Origin: a virus
Virus record (IMG/VR): IMGVR_UViG_3300010370_000003
Span: 1 to 42,854 of that record
Length of the DNA: 42,854 nucleotides
Strand: one strand, 5' to 3'
The notes beneath the pieces are model-generated. The model searched no databases, was not told the DNA's origin, and saw nothing but the letters and a program-made list of their open reading frames with translations. Made by a program: the position numbers and the translations under genes. Below are positions 32,248 through 38,574 of the stretch, piece by piece (positions within the stretch are counted from its first letter, which is position 1; every line of letters begins with the position of its first letter).

Positions 32248-32605
32248 CGCGCTGTGCCTCGCGCTTGCGTGCGTAATGTGCAGCGACGTGGTCGCGATTG
32301 CGCTCGCGCTCATGCTCGCGCACGCAGACTGGCCCGCAGTAGGCGAGCGCTCGGTATCGCTTCGGCTGTCGAAAGCGCGTCTCACAGCGCTTGCACGTGC
32401 GCCACGCGTTGTGTTTGTACGGCCCCGGCCATCGCGTGATGTCCGCTGCGAGCGTCGTGCGTTCGTCTCCAGCGCGATGCGAAATCATCCACGGGCACGC
32501 CTCGCGCGCGCCAATCCAGTGCGCCAGCATCCCGCACTTCGCGCAGCGTCTACGAGGCTCGCCCCATTCAAGCACGCCGTCGATTTTCCACGTGTGCGGC
32601 TTCAT
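32237..32605 (-). CDS. Zinc-finger quartet member A
   Basis: A 122-residue protein from ATG 32605, coupled to the helicase gene by ATGA. It has Cys21-x2-Cys24 with a following HW and Cys37, then WPGPYKHN and a second cluster Cys71-x2-Cys74 and Cys90-x3-Cys94. The second cluster resembles a treble-clef finger. The C-terminus is basic with many Arg. The four neighbours repeat this plan, so the block arose by tandem duplication. No catalytic His or Asn of HNH nucleases is clearly placed, so I call it a zinc-binding protein only. Confidence 0.78.
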   Translation of the reverse strand: MKPHTWKIDGVLEWGEPRRRCAKCGMLAHWIGAREACPWMISHRAGDERTTLAADITRWPGPYKHNAWRTCKRCETRFRQPKRYRALAYCGPVCVREHERERNRDHVAAHYARKREAQRDGA

Positions 32606-33921
32606 CGACGTCCTCGTCGGTCGGTGTAGAGCGTTGAATCTTCGACGGCGTCTACCTCTTTGAGACTGCCGCCCGCGCCGCGCTTGAACTGGAACGTGAC
32701 GCCATTGCCGCCCGTCTTGCCCTTGACGATGCGGCCGTGGACGACAGCGCTGTCCTGCTCCTCTTTGCGCCACAGCACGATGACGAGTTCCGCGAGGTGC
32801 GCGAGGTCGCGTGAGTCGCGCAGGTCATGCTTGCCGGGTTCCTTGCCCTCGCCACGCTCGACGGTGAGTTGCGATGCGAGCCAGACCGGGATGCCGAGTC
32901 GCGACGCAGCGGCCTTGATGCGCGACGCAATGGTGCGCACCTCAAGACGCGTGTTCTCGGTCTTCGTGCTGCACGTGATTGCCTGTGCGTAGTCGACGAA
33001 GACGACGTCGCAGTGCATGACGCGCACGAGCCGCGCCATCTCGCGCACGACGTCGGAGTCAGTCGCGCCGGGGATGCACGACGTCACGAATCCCGCGGTC
33101 GGTCCCGCTTGCCGCGTTGTCGCGACGGCGTGCGCGATGCGCTCGTGGTCTTCGTAGCTGAGCTGCTTGGCGCGGATGGCGTGCCCGCTGACGCGCGAGA
33201 ATCGCGACAGCAGACGGTCCTCGATAAGCTGGCGCGGGTCTTCGATGCTGATGTATCCGAGCAGCAGCTTCTGCGCGCCGAGCTTCTCGCCCATCGTGAG
33301 CGCCAGCGAACTCTTGCCGACGTTGGTGTCTGCGCCGACGATGGCGAGGTCGCCGGGGCCGAGGCCCGCGATAGCCTCGTCGACGGCGCGGATACCTGTT
33401 GGCACCAGTCCAATCTGGTCAGTGCTGGTGGCGCGCAGGTAGGCTCGCTCGACGCCCTCCGCGAGCGAGAACGACTCGACGCTCGACGCTGCGTCGTCCT
33501 CGAGCGCGGCTGCGCAGTGAACGGCAGCGCCCGCGACGTTCTCGGTGCGCACGGCCGCGAGCGCGTCTAGCAGGTGCCGCTCCTTGCGACGCAGCCCTGC
33601 GAGCGCGAGCACGCGTGCGTGGACGACCGCGACGTCGACGAGCAGCGCGCCGCCAGTCGAGAGCGCGTACACGACGTCGGGACCGCCGAGCGCGTCGAGC
33701 TGCTGGCGCTGTCGGAGGTGCGAGACGACGGTGGCTTCGCTGACGCGCAGAGACGCGTCTAGCAGGCTGCGTACGGCGTTCGCGACGGCCTCGTGTAGCG
33801 GCACGGTCCAGGCGTCAGCGGGGCAGCCGTACGCGTCGGCAACGCGCGCATCGGCCAGCATCGCAGCGAGTAGGGCGCGCTCGGCGCTGACGTCGCAGAG
33901 CTGCTCAGCCTTCGAGGTCAC
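32602..33921 (-). CDS. Replicative DNA helicase, DnaB-like
   Basis: A 439-residue RecA-fold helicase. Residues 1-130 match the DnaB N-terminal domain (AERALLAAMLADARVADAY, FSL at 151). Walker A is GADTNVGKSS (196-205), the catalytic Glu is in YISIEDP (Glu227), and Walker B is VVFVDYAQ (306-313). A later motif (IPVWLASQLTVERGE, then DLRDSRDLAHLAELVIVLWRKE) matches H3/H4 regions. It uses GTG 33921 and overlaps the initiator gene by 17 bases. It should form a hexamer that opens phage forks. Confidence 0.9.
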   Translation of the reverse strand: MTSKAEQLCDVSAERALLAAMLADARVADAYGCPADAWTVPLHEAVANAVRSLLDASLRVSEATVVSHLRQRQQLDALGGPDVVYALSTGGALLVDVAVVHARVLALAGLRRKERHLLDALAAVRTENVAGAAVHCAAALEDDAASSVESFSLAEGVERAYLRATSTDQIGLVPTGIRAVDEAIAGLGPGDLAIVGADTNVGKSSLALTMGEKLGAQKLLLGYISIEDPRQLIEDRLLSRFSRVSGHAIRAKQLSYEDHERIAHAVATTRQAGPTAGFVTSCIPGATDSDVVREMARLVRVMHCDVVFVDYAQAITCSTKTENTRLEVRTIASRIKAAASRLGIPVWLASQLTVERGEGKEPGKHDLRDSRDLAHLAELVIVLWRKEEQDSAVVHGRIVKGKTGGNGVTFQFKRGAGGSLKEVDAVEDSTLYTDRRGRR

Positions 33922-34870
33922 GCCACTTCTCCTTCGGCTTCGGCGGTGGCGGCAACTGACCAGCCCAGTCGTCCAGCCACAAATGCGGCTGCGTGCTCTC
34001 GTTGCGGTTCTCGCGGTGCTTGACCCACTGCTCGAAAGCTAGCGCGCACAGGTCGTCGGGCGCTAGGTCGAGTTTCGCAGCCATCTCGCGAATCTCCTCG
34101 ACGACCTCATCGGCACGAGCAGCCATCGCGAATCGCTGCGTCGGTACGCTCCACGGCCTGCCGCGCACTTCGCCGACGACACGCTCAAGCGCTCGACGGT
34201 GGAACGAAGAGTCAGCAACCAAAGGCAATTGGGTCGTGTTCGCTGGTACAGGTCGGAGGTCGGAGGTACAGGTCAGGCGCGAGGGTATCGCGAGTGCCTC
34301 GCCAACCTCTCGCGGAACACTCGCGAGTGTCTCGCGAGCAGGCGCGGTGTCTTGGTTTTGGTTTTGGTATGGTACGGAATGGAATGGTATGGAATGGGTT
34401 GACGAACGCTCGAAGACTTGCACTCGCGAACTTCGCGCGTCGTTCGTGCGAACGTGCTCGATGCTGTTCGCGCGAACATTTCCAGATTCATCAATAGATT
34501 CGCGGCCCGTCTCTTCCCGGCGTGCCCGCTGATTAGCGCGCAACCGTCGCATTCTGTCGGCTGATTCGCGTCGCGTTTGGTCAACGTCTGCACGCGCAGC
34601 CTGTCGTTCGGTCCACTGATGGAAGCGGAAACCAGTCTCGGTTTCCTCCCAAAGTCGCACGCGAACCAGCTCCTGCGCGGCCTTCGCATGATGCCGGATG
34701 CCGAGCCGCGCGACCTTGGACGCGCTGATCTCACCATCGGTCAGGTGCTTTCCACACCACGATCCAGCCAGCGTCCAGAGCGCGATCGCGTCGCTCGCGT
34801 GCTTGCCCGTAAGCAACGCCTCGACCTTCGGATGGTCGTGGAAGCCGTCGTCAACTCTGAACCAGACCAT
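33905..34870 (-). CDS. Replication initiator-like protein
   Basis: A 321-residue protein. The N-terminus (VWFRVDDGFHDHPKVEALLTG, then LWTLAGSWCGKHLTDGEISASKVARLGI) is the HTH type common to phage replication initiators or organisers. The middle is a low-complexity stretch rich in Ser, His, Gln and Asn coded by the A/T- and repeat-rich DNA at 34245-34400. The C-terminus (AARADEVVEEIREMAAKLDLAPDDL, ALAFEQWVKHRENR) is helical and could load helicase. Start ATG 34870, 26 bases from the operator at 34896. It is the first gene of the replication block and overlaps the helicase. Confidence 0.75.
   Translation of the reverse strand: MVWFRVDDGFHDHPKVEALLTGKHASDAIALWTLAGSWCGKHLTDGEISASKVARLGIRHHAKAAQELVRVRLWEETETGFRFHQWTERQAARADVDQTRRESADRMRRLRANQRARREETGRESIDESGNVRANSIEHVRTNDARSSRVQVFERSSTHSIPFHSVPYQNQNQDTAPARETLASVPREVGEALAIPSRLTCTSDLRPVPANTTQLPLVADSSFHRRALERVVGEVRGRPWSVPTQRFAMAARADEVVEEIREMAAKLDLAPDDLCALAFEQWVKHRENRNESTQPHLWLDDWAGQLPPPPKPKEKWRDLEG
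34245..34400. other. Candidate replication origin inside the initiator gene
   Basis: Several repeat types concentrate here. GGTACAGGTC occurs at 34245 and 34265 (20-base spacing). TCGCGAG-type words occur four times between 34280 and 34340, including perfect palindromes ACTCGCGAGT (34319-34328) and CTCGCGAG (34331-34338). Next comes a run of GGTTTT and GGAATGG-type repeats (34352-34400), less GC-rich than the surroundings. Iterons followed by an easily melted tract inside an initiator gene is the lambda O layout. That analogy is inferred. Confidence 0.5.
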
Positions 34871-34895
34871 CAGTGCATCCGCCCTTCAAAGGCGC

Positions 34896-34905
34896 GCGCT
34901 AGCAC
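34896..34905. promoter_or_regulatory. Operator-like palindrome copy
   Basis: GCGCTAGCAC, one base from the perfect palindrome GTGCTAGCAC, lies 26 bases upstream of the initiator start. The neighbouring minus-strand sequence shows no strong -35/-10 pair. It should be read with the copies at 35996, 37101, 37116 and 37193. Confidence 0.55.
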
Positions 34906-34967
34906 TGGACGGACCACGTGAAATGAGATATGAAACCGCATCGGGAAACCTCCATTTTCTCGGTCAC

Positions 34968-34996
34968 GGGCTCGGGCGTCTCACCGCCGCGAGCCC
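34968..34996. other. 11-bp hairpin in the gap before the initiator gene
   Basis: GGGCTCG (34968-34974) pairs with CGAGCCC (34990-34996), and GGCG pairs with CGCC inside, around a 6-base loop and a single-base bulge. No clear T-tract follows on either strand (ATTTCTATTG on plus). It may end part of the early transcript or protect its 3' end. The rest of 34871-35041 holds only the operator at 34896. Confidence 0.6.
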
Positions 34997-35041
34997 ATTT
35001 CTATTGAGCCGCATCAACGCTACGCGACGATGTGCAGTGCG

Positions 35042-35461
35042 TCAACGGACGTCCGCACTCTTTGTGCGATTTGATGGCCGCAGCGCAACACGTGCGAGCG
35101 CACCCATGGTGTCATCGAGCTCGGCAATCTGCGCGAGGTCGGCAATCGGGATGCGCCGCATCTCTGCGATGAGACGCCGCCATGTCGGGCGCGGCTGGTC
35201 GAGCGCGTCACGCCACTCGCCATCACGCACCGCGAGCGCGACGTCGCACTCCGCACGAGCGCGCATCAGGTCGGCCTGCACCTCGTCGATGTGCCGCGTG
35301 CGGTCGCTGACGTCGACGGCAACGAGCTTGCGCCACGCAGCCTCGAGACGCGCATCTTCGGGCTGGCCGTACCACGGCGGCAGCGAGTCGCCGCTCTCGC
35401 ACGCCGCGACGTCGGCGCGTATCAGCGCCCATATCCGCGCGCGCTGGACTGAGTCGATCAT
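35042..35461 (-). CDS. Early protein of unknown function
   Basis: A 139-residue protein starting at ATG 35461 (ATGA with its neighbour); a longer frame upstream is a shadow. It is helical and acidic/basic mixed, with SLPPWYGQPEDARLEAAWRKLVAV in the first half and ADLAQIAELDDTMGALARVAL near the end. No Cys clusters, membrane helix or known motif. Cotranscribed with a winged-helix protein, so it may be an early host-takeover or regulatory protein. Confidence 0.7.
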   Translation of the reverse strand: MIDSVQRARIWALIRADVAACESGDSLPPWYGQPEDARLEAAWRKLVAVDVSDRTRHIDEVQADLMRARAECDVALAVRDGEWRDALDQPRPTWRRLIAEMRRIPIADLAQIAELDDTMGALARVALRPSNRTKSADVR

Positions 35462-35859
35462 CGCGCGCCTTTGAGCGCGAGCCATGCCGCAACGCGCTGC
35501 AGCACCTCGTCGTCCTCGTGCGCCCGCTCGCGTAGGAACGCAGCCGCCGCGCGGAGGTCGCTCGGAGATGGCACCATCGGCCGCACGTGCGGGCCTGTGG
35601 TGCGCTGCGTATAGGCGACCCACTGCTCTGCGAAGCGTCCCGACACGCGGCACTGGCGACGTCCCTGCGGCTGCGCGTAGCCGTGACTCCGCAGCTCGGA
35701 CAAACGCTTGTGCGCGGACACGCTGCGCAAGCGCTCGTCGACCTCCCGACCCGTGAGTGGCCCTTCTGCGCGCAGCAGTTCAAGCACGACCTCACGTGCC
35801 CGCGTGAGTTCACCAGACTCTACAGCTTCCAGATACGCATCAATCGATGTCTGTTTCAT
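35458..35859 (-). CDS. Winged-helix DNA-binding protein
   Basis: A 133-residue protein from ATG 35859 with GAGGAG upstream. Residues about 1-60 form a winged-helix pattern: IDAYLEAVESGELTRAREVVLELLRAEGPLTGREVDERL, then KRLSELRSHGYAQP as wing and recognition helix. The remainder is helical. It is probably a transcription regulator. Its leader (35860-35995) has the long inverted repeat described separately, and an operator copy lies at 35996. It may be under both transcriptional and RNA-level control. Confidence 0.7.
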   Translation of the reverse strand: MKQTSIDAYLEAVESGELTRAREVVLELLRAEGPLTGREVDERLRSVSAHKRLSELRSHGYAQPQGRRQCRVSGRFAEQWVAYTQRTTGPHVRPMVPSPSDLRAAAAFLRERAHEDDEVLQRVAAWLALKGAR

Positions 35860-35895
35860 CGTCCCGTCTCCTCGACCCTTGCAGGGGTCATCAAT

Positions 35896-35990
35896 CGAAC
35901 CAGCGGAGCCGCCTGCCATTGCACCGACGCAACGGGGGGGAAAGTAGTCGACGCGGCAGGCGGCTCACCGCTGCAACGGCTGCTGGTTCG
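35896..35990 (-). promoter_or_regulatory. Long inverted-repeat leader of the winged-helix gene
   Basis: Left arm CGAACCAGC (35896-35904) pairs with GCTGGTTCG (35982-35990), and GAGCCGCCTGCC (35906-35917) pairs perfectly with GGCAGGCGGCTC (35955-35966). The intervening 37 bases include a run of seven G. A further small hairpin (GACCC/GGGTC) lies just before the ribosome site GAGGAG of 35859. The region is noncoding on both strands. It looks like a structured mRNA leader or a protein-binding site. Confidence 0.7.
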
Positions 35991-35995
35991 CGCGA

Positions 35996-36005
35996 GTGCT
36001 AGCAC
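35996..36005. promoter_or_regulatory. Operator-like perfect palindrome
   Basis: GTGCTAGCAC, extended to the 12-base palindrome AGTGCTAGCACT (35995-36006). It sits in the gap between the hydrolase-like gene (ends at 36022) and the structured leader of the winged-helix gene. It is identical to the copy in the promoter at 37187-37215. Confidence 0.65.
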
Positions 36006-36021
36006 TTCACGCGCGCCAGCG

Positions 36022-36540
36022 TCAAGGCAGCCGAAAGAACGCGTTGGCCGTCGCGCCACAGTCGACGGGCTGCCAGCCGAGGCGCAGCGCTCGCGCGGTG
36101 TCGTGGCCACGGTCGCCCCAGTGGTCAGCGTCGCATCGTCTAGGCCCGCCACGACGCGCAGCGACGAGCGCGCGCTGGTAGCTGTCGAGCAGCCGCCGCG
36201 TGCTGTCTGGCGCAGGTAGCGCACGGATGCGGGCCTGCCGCGTCGTCGGCGTAGCAGCGCGATGGACGGCGCAATACGCGCGCGCCATGCGGCCGACGCT
36301 TACGTGCGCGCGTCGAGCTCGACGCTCGAGCACGTCGAGGATGGCGTCCCAGTCGGTGCCCGGCACGTTCTCCGCGACGAGGCAGCGCGCGACGTCCTCG
36401 AGGTCGCCGGGCTCTGCGACGGGCGCGGGACGTGGCTGCGCCTGTAGCGGCGACGAGCACGAGCATGAGTCGAGGCCGAGCGCGACGATGATGCTGGCAG
36501 TGATCGCGCCCATCACGACGTCGTCGAGGAAGCGGCTCAC
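36022..36540 (-). CDS. Exported protein, possible peptidoglycan hydrolase
   Basis: A 172-residue protein starting at GTG 36540 (GTGA overlap). The N-terminus has a hydrophobic segment (VVMGAITASIIVALGLDSCSCSS) that could be a signal anchor or lipoprotein signal. The rest shows VARCLVAENVPGTDWDAILDVLERRA and a C-terminal DADHWGD, GWQPVDCGATANAFF. The two parts are reminiscent of SleB/transglycosylase-like wall hydrolases, with Glu57 as a possible catalytic residue. That match is from memory and weak. A wall enzyme among early genes would be unusual. Confidence 0.55.
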   Translation of the reverse strand: MSRFLDDVVMGAITASIIVALGLDSCSCSSPLQAQPRPAPVAEPGDLEDVARCLVAENVPGTDWDAILDVLERRARRAHVSVGRMARAYCAVHRAATPTTRQARIRALPAPDSTRRLLDSYQRALVAARRGGPRRCDADHWGDRGHDTARALRLGWQPVDCGATANAFFRLP

Positions 36541-36776
36541 GCGCTGCCGCCTTTCGCGTTGGTGCGCGGGTCGCCGGCATCCTCAGCAGGCAGCGCTGCG
36601 GGCTGCTGGCCGTCATCAGGTAGCGCCACGTTGTCGGAGTCACGCGTCGCGAGCAGCGCGCAGATTGCAGCATCGCGCAGCGCGGCGATGGCCTGCGCAC
36701 CGCCACGACGAGCGACGGCGATGTGCCGCGACGCGAGGTCGAGCAGCAGAGAGCGGCGTGTGCGGCGGTCCATCAT
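36537..36776 (-). CDS. Small early protein of unknown function
   Basis: A 79-residue protein, start ATG 36776 (ATGA overlap with the preceding gene; GGAGA upstream). The first half is a basic/hydrophobic helix (RTRRSLLLDLASRHIAVARRGGAQAIAALRDAAICALLATRD). The second half is acidic and disordered. No family recognised. It could bind DNA or a host protein. Confidence 0.6.
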   Translation of the reverse strand: MMDRRTRRSLLLDLASRHIAVARRGGAQAIAALRDAAICALLATRDSDNVALPDDGQQPAALPAEDAGDPRTNAKGGSA

Positions 36777-37093
36777 TCGTCTCCGCTGCACGCCGCTTCC
36801 GCTGCGCGCTGGTGGCCGTCCTCGCGGTCGAGCTGCTGCACGTTGCGCGGGCGTCCGCGACCACGCTTGACGGGCGCGACGGCGGCGATGCCGGGCTTGT
36901 GCTCGGCGGCGACGGGCTTGTGCTGGGCGACTGCGGCGACGTGCTTGCGCTTGCCGCGCTGCGATTCAATGAGCGCGACGAGCCATGCGGAGACGCTGGT
37001 TTTGCCGCTGCCCGCGAGCAGCTGCGCGAGGGCGTACGTCTCGACTGGGACTCGTGCGTACAGAACTGGGAGCAAGGCAGATGGTTTCGTCAT
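36773..37093 (-). CDS. RHH plus AT-hook DNA-binding protein, candidate regulator
   Basis: A 106-residue protein from ATG 37093; a longer start at 37168 would place coding sequence over the two palindrome copies and lacks a ribosome site. Residues about 10-48 (VLYARVPVETYALAQLLAGSG, then TSVSAWLVALIESQR) fit a ribbon-helix-helix fold: a short strand, then two helices. Near residue 75-85 is KRGRGRPRN, a classic AT-hook. The combination predicts a small dimeric repressor or nucleoid-type regulator. Two palindrome copies immediately upstream (37101-37125) suggest autoregulation. Confidence 0.65.
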   Translation of the reverse strand: MTKPSALLPVLYARVPVETYALAQLLAGSGKTSVSAWLVALIESQRGKRKHVAAVAQHKPVAAEHKPGIAAVAPVKRGRGRPRNVQQLDREDGHQRAAEAACSGDE

Positions 37094-37100
37094 GGCGCGA

Positions 37101-37125
37101 GCGCTAGCACGGCCCGCGCTAGCAC
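37101..37125. promoter_or_regulatory. Paired operator-like palindromes
   Basis: GCGCTAGCAC occurs twice, at 37101-37110 and 37116-37125, 15 bases apart in the same orientation. The pair lies 8 bases upstream of the RHH gene start on the minus strand, in the leader or promoter of that gene. A regulator bound here could block or activate the leftward early genes. The minus-strand promoter itself is not clear to me. Confidence 0.6.
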
Positions 37126-37186
37126 GCGAGCGAAAAGTGCGAGAATCGTCGAGGAAGAAAATCGACACGGCACCCGAAAATAAAGT

Positions 37187-37215
37187 TTGACGGTGCTAGC
37201 ACGCGGGCGTATATA
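37187..37215 (+). promoter_or_regulatory. Sigma70-like rightward promoter with embedded operator
   Basis: TTGACG (37187-37192), a 17-base spacer and TATATA (37210-37215) form a good sigma70 promoter for the plus-strand operon starting at 37260. The perfect palindrome GTGCTAGCAC fills the first ten bases of the spacer (37193-37202), so a bound protein would compete with RNA polymerase. This is the main divergent control region of the genome. Confidence 0.75.
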
Positions 37216-37259
37216 TCAGGAGTCGACGGCGCGGGGCCGCGACGAAACAAGGTGACGAC

Positions 37260-37442
37260 ATGACCAAATCTTGCGACGACATGACGTGCAGCGTTTGCAA
37301 TCCATCATCCGAATGGGTTTGCCGCCGCTGTTTCGACCGGGCCGAGGACGCGCATCTTGAATACCTCGACCAACAATCAGCGAAGTTGACGTCACGCATC
37401 AACGTCGGCATCAACAAAATCAACGTCGAGGTGCCGTCGTGA
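37260..37442 (+). CDS. Small CxxC zinc-knuckle protein
   Basis: A 60-residue protein, first of the rightward operon, behind AAGGTGA. Residues about 9-25 hold TCSVCNPSSEWVCRRCF, a CxxC-x8-CxxC zinc ribbon. The same module opens the protein at 41288-41743 (TCDVCTSSSDWVCRRCY). The tail (TSRINVGINKINVEV) is beta-type. It is early, tiny and probably binds a nucleic acid or an RNA polymerase subunit; this is inference. Confidence 0.75.
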   Translation: MTKSCDDMTCSVCNPSSEWVCRRCFDRAEDAHLEYLDQQSAKLTSRINVGINKINVEVPS

Positions 37443-37567
37443 GCCGCCGTCCCGCTCACCCGCACGTCGGCCTCCACGCCGCCCTCGTCGCGCTTGCGCA
37501 GGGATGCCAGTGCGCCGCCTGCCAGCAGCTCCGCGAGCGCGTGCTGCGCGCTGGGAGGCCGTCGTGA
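37439..37567 (+). CDS. Tiny Cys-rich protein
   Basis: A 42-residue frame from GTG 37439 (GTGA with the preceding stop) to TGA 37567 (TGATG with the next ATG). It contains GCQCAACQQLRERVLRAG, a tight CxCxxC cluster on an amphipathic helix. Precise overlap at both ends is the main support. Family unknown. Confidence 0.55.
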   Translation: MSRRPAHPHVGLHAALVALAQGCQCAACQQLRERVLRAGRPS

Positions 37568-38046
37568 TGGGCCGCTACTGGGTGCGCGTCCGCGCGGAAT
37601 ACGTCGTGCCCGTATTGGCGACCTCGCGCGAGGATGCGCTCAGCCTTGACGCTGGCGACCTCGTCGACGACATGACGCCCGAGCGGCTGTATTCTGCCGA
37701 GCTGCTCAGCGCGTCGCCCGACAGCGAGCGCGCGAGCATGGGCGCGGTCGCAGAAAGCATCCTCGACGCCGAGCAGCGCGCCGAGCACGAGCTTGACCTC
37801 GCGATGCTCGACGTCGGCGCGGCGGTGCGCGAGCATTTTCAGCACGTGCGCGGCATCCCGCGCGAGACGCTCGAGGCGCACGTCGAGGATGTCATCCGCG
37901 GCATCGCGGACGAGATTGCGCGCGAGCATATCGCGGAGGGTGACGACGACTGGCAGGCACGGCGCGCGGCCATCGTCGCGGGTATCAACAAGCGGGCAGC
38001 ATCATCGGCGAAGGCATACACAAAGTGGAGGACTGACAATGAGTGA
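37567..38046 (+). CDS. Early protein of unknown function
   Basis: A 159-residue, mostly helical protein. The N-terminus (GRYWVRVRAEYVVPVLATSREDAL) resembles the beta-strand start of small DNA-binding or regulatory proteins. The rest is charged helix with many Ala, Glu and Arg (EDVIRGIADEIAREHIAEGDDDW). Start ATG 37567 by TGATG. The end overlaps the Gp157-like gene by 8 bases. Confidence 0.7.
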   Translation: MGRYWVRVRAEYVVPVLATSREDALSLDAGDLVDDMTPERLYSAELLSASPDSERASMGAVAESILDAEQRAEHELDLAMLDVGAAVREHFQHVRGIPRETLEAHVEDVIRGIADEIAREHIAEGDDDWQARRAAIVAGINKRAASSAKAYTKWRTDNE

Positions 38047-38548
38047 CACGACGACCAAGACGGGACTGCGGCTTTACGAACTTGCACCGGCATACGCGTA
38101 CCTGATCGACGCGCTCGACGAGGACGGCGATGCCAGCGACGGGCACGCGCACCTCGACGCGCTGAGCGATGCCATCGACCAGAAGGCGGCCAGCATCGCG
38201 CACGTGCTCGCGCAACTCGACGCCGAGGCCGAGGCTTTGCGCGCGGAGGAGAAGCGACTGGCGGCGCGGCGGCAGTCTCGCGAGCGGCGCGCGGAGTCGC
38301 TGCGTGACTATCTGCGCATGAGCCTCGATGCGGCGGGCGTCGCGAAAATCAAGAGCGCGACGCACACCATCAGCGTCGGCGACGGCCCGCAGCGCGTCGT
38401 CGTCGAGGACGAGGGCAGCGTGCCCGCCGAATACCTCCGCACGAAAATTGAGGTTGACAAGCGCAGCATCCTTGAGGCAATGAAGGCGCACGGCGAATGC
38501 GTGCCTGGGACGCGCATCGAGCGGACGCGCGTGTTGCGCATCAAGTGA
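38039..38548 (+). CDS. Gp157-family protein
   Basis: A 169-residue protein from ATG 38039 with GGAG 8 bases upstream. Family signs: LRLYELAPAYAYLIDAL at the N-terminus, a long coiled coil (LDAEAEALRAEEKRLAARRQSRERRAESL) and a C-terminal domain with YLRMSLDAAGVAKIKSATHTISV and KIEVDKRSILEAMKAHGECVPG. Members of this siphovirus family are encoded beside recombination genes, and one was linked to phage resistance in Streptococcus; the molecular role is not settled. It is followed at once by the RecT-like gene, in keeping. Confidence 0.82.
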   Translation: MSDTTTKTGLRLYELAPAYAYLIDALDEDGDASDGHAHLDALSDAIDQKAASIAHVLAQLDAEAEALRAEEKRLAARRQSRERRAESLRDYLRMSLDAAGVAKIKSATHTISVGDGPQRVVVEDEGSVPAEYLRTKIEVDKRSILEAMKAHGECVPGTRIERTRVLRIK

Positions 38549-38574
38549 ATCCCCTATCCAAACAAGGTGAAGAC

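Noticed and set aside
32237-32605. HNH endonuclease reading of zinc-finger member A and its paralogues
   Set aside because: The Cys pairs could frame an HNH domain, but no consistently placed His-Asn-His catalytic set is shared by the four paralogues.
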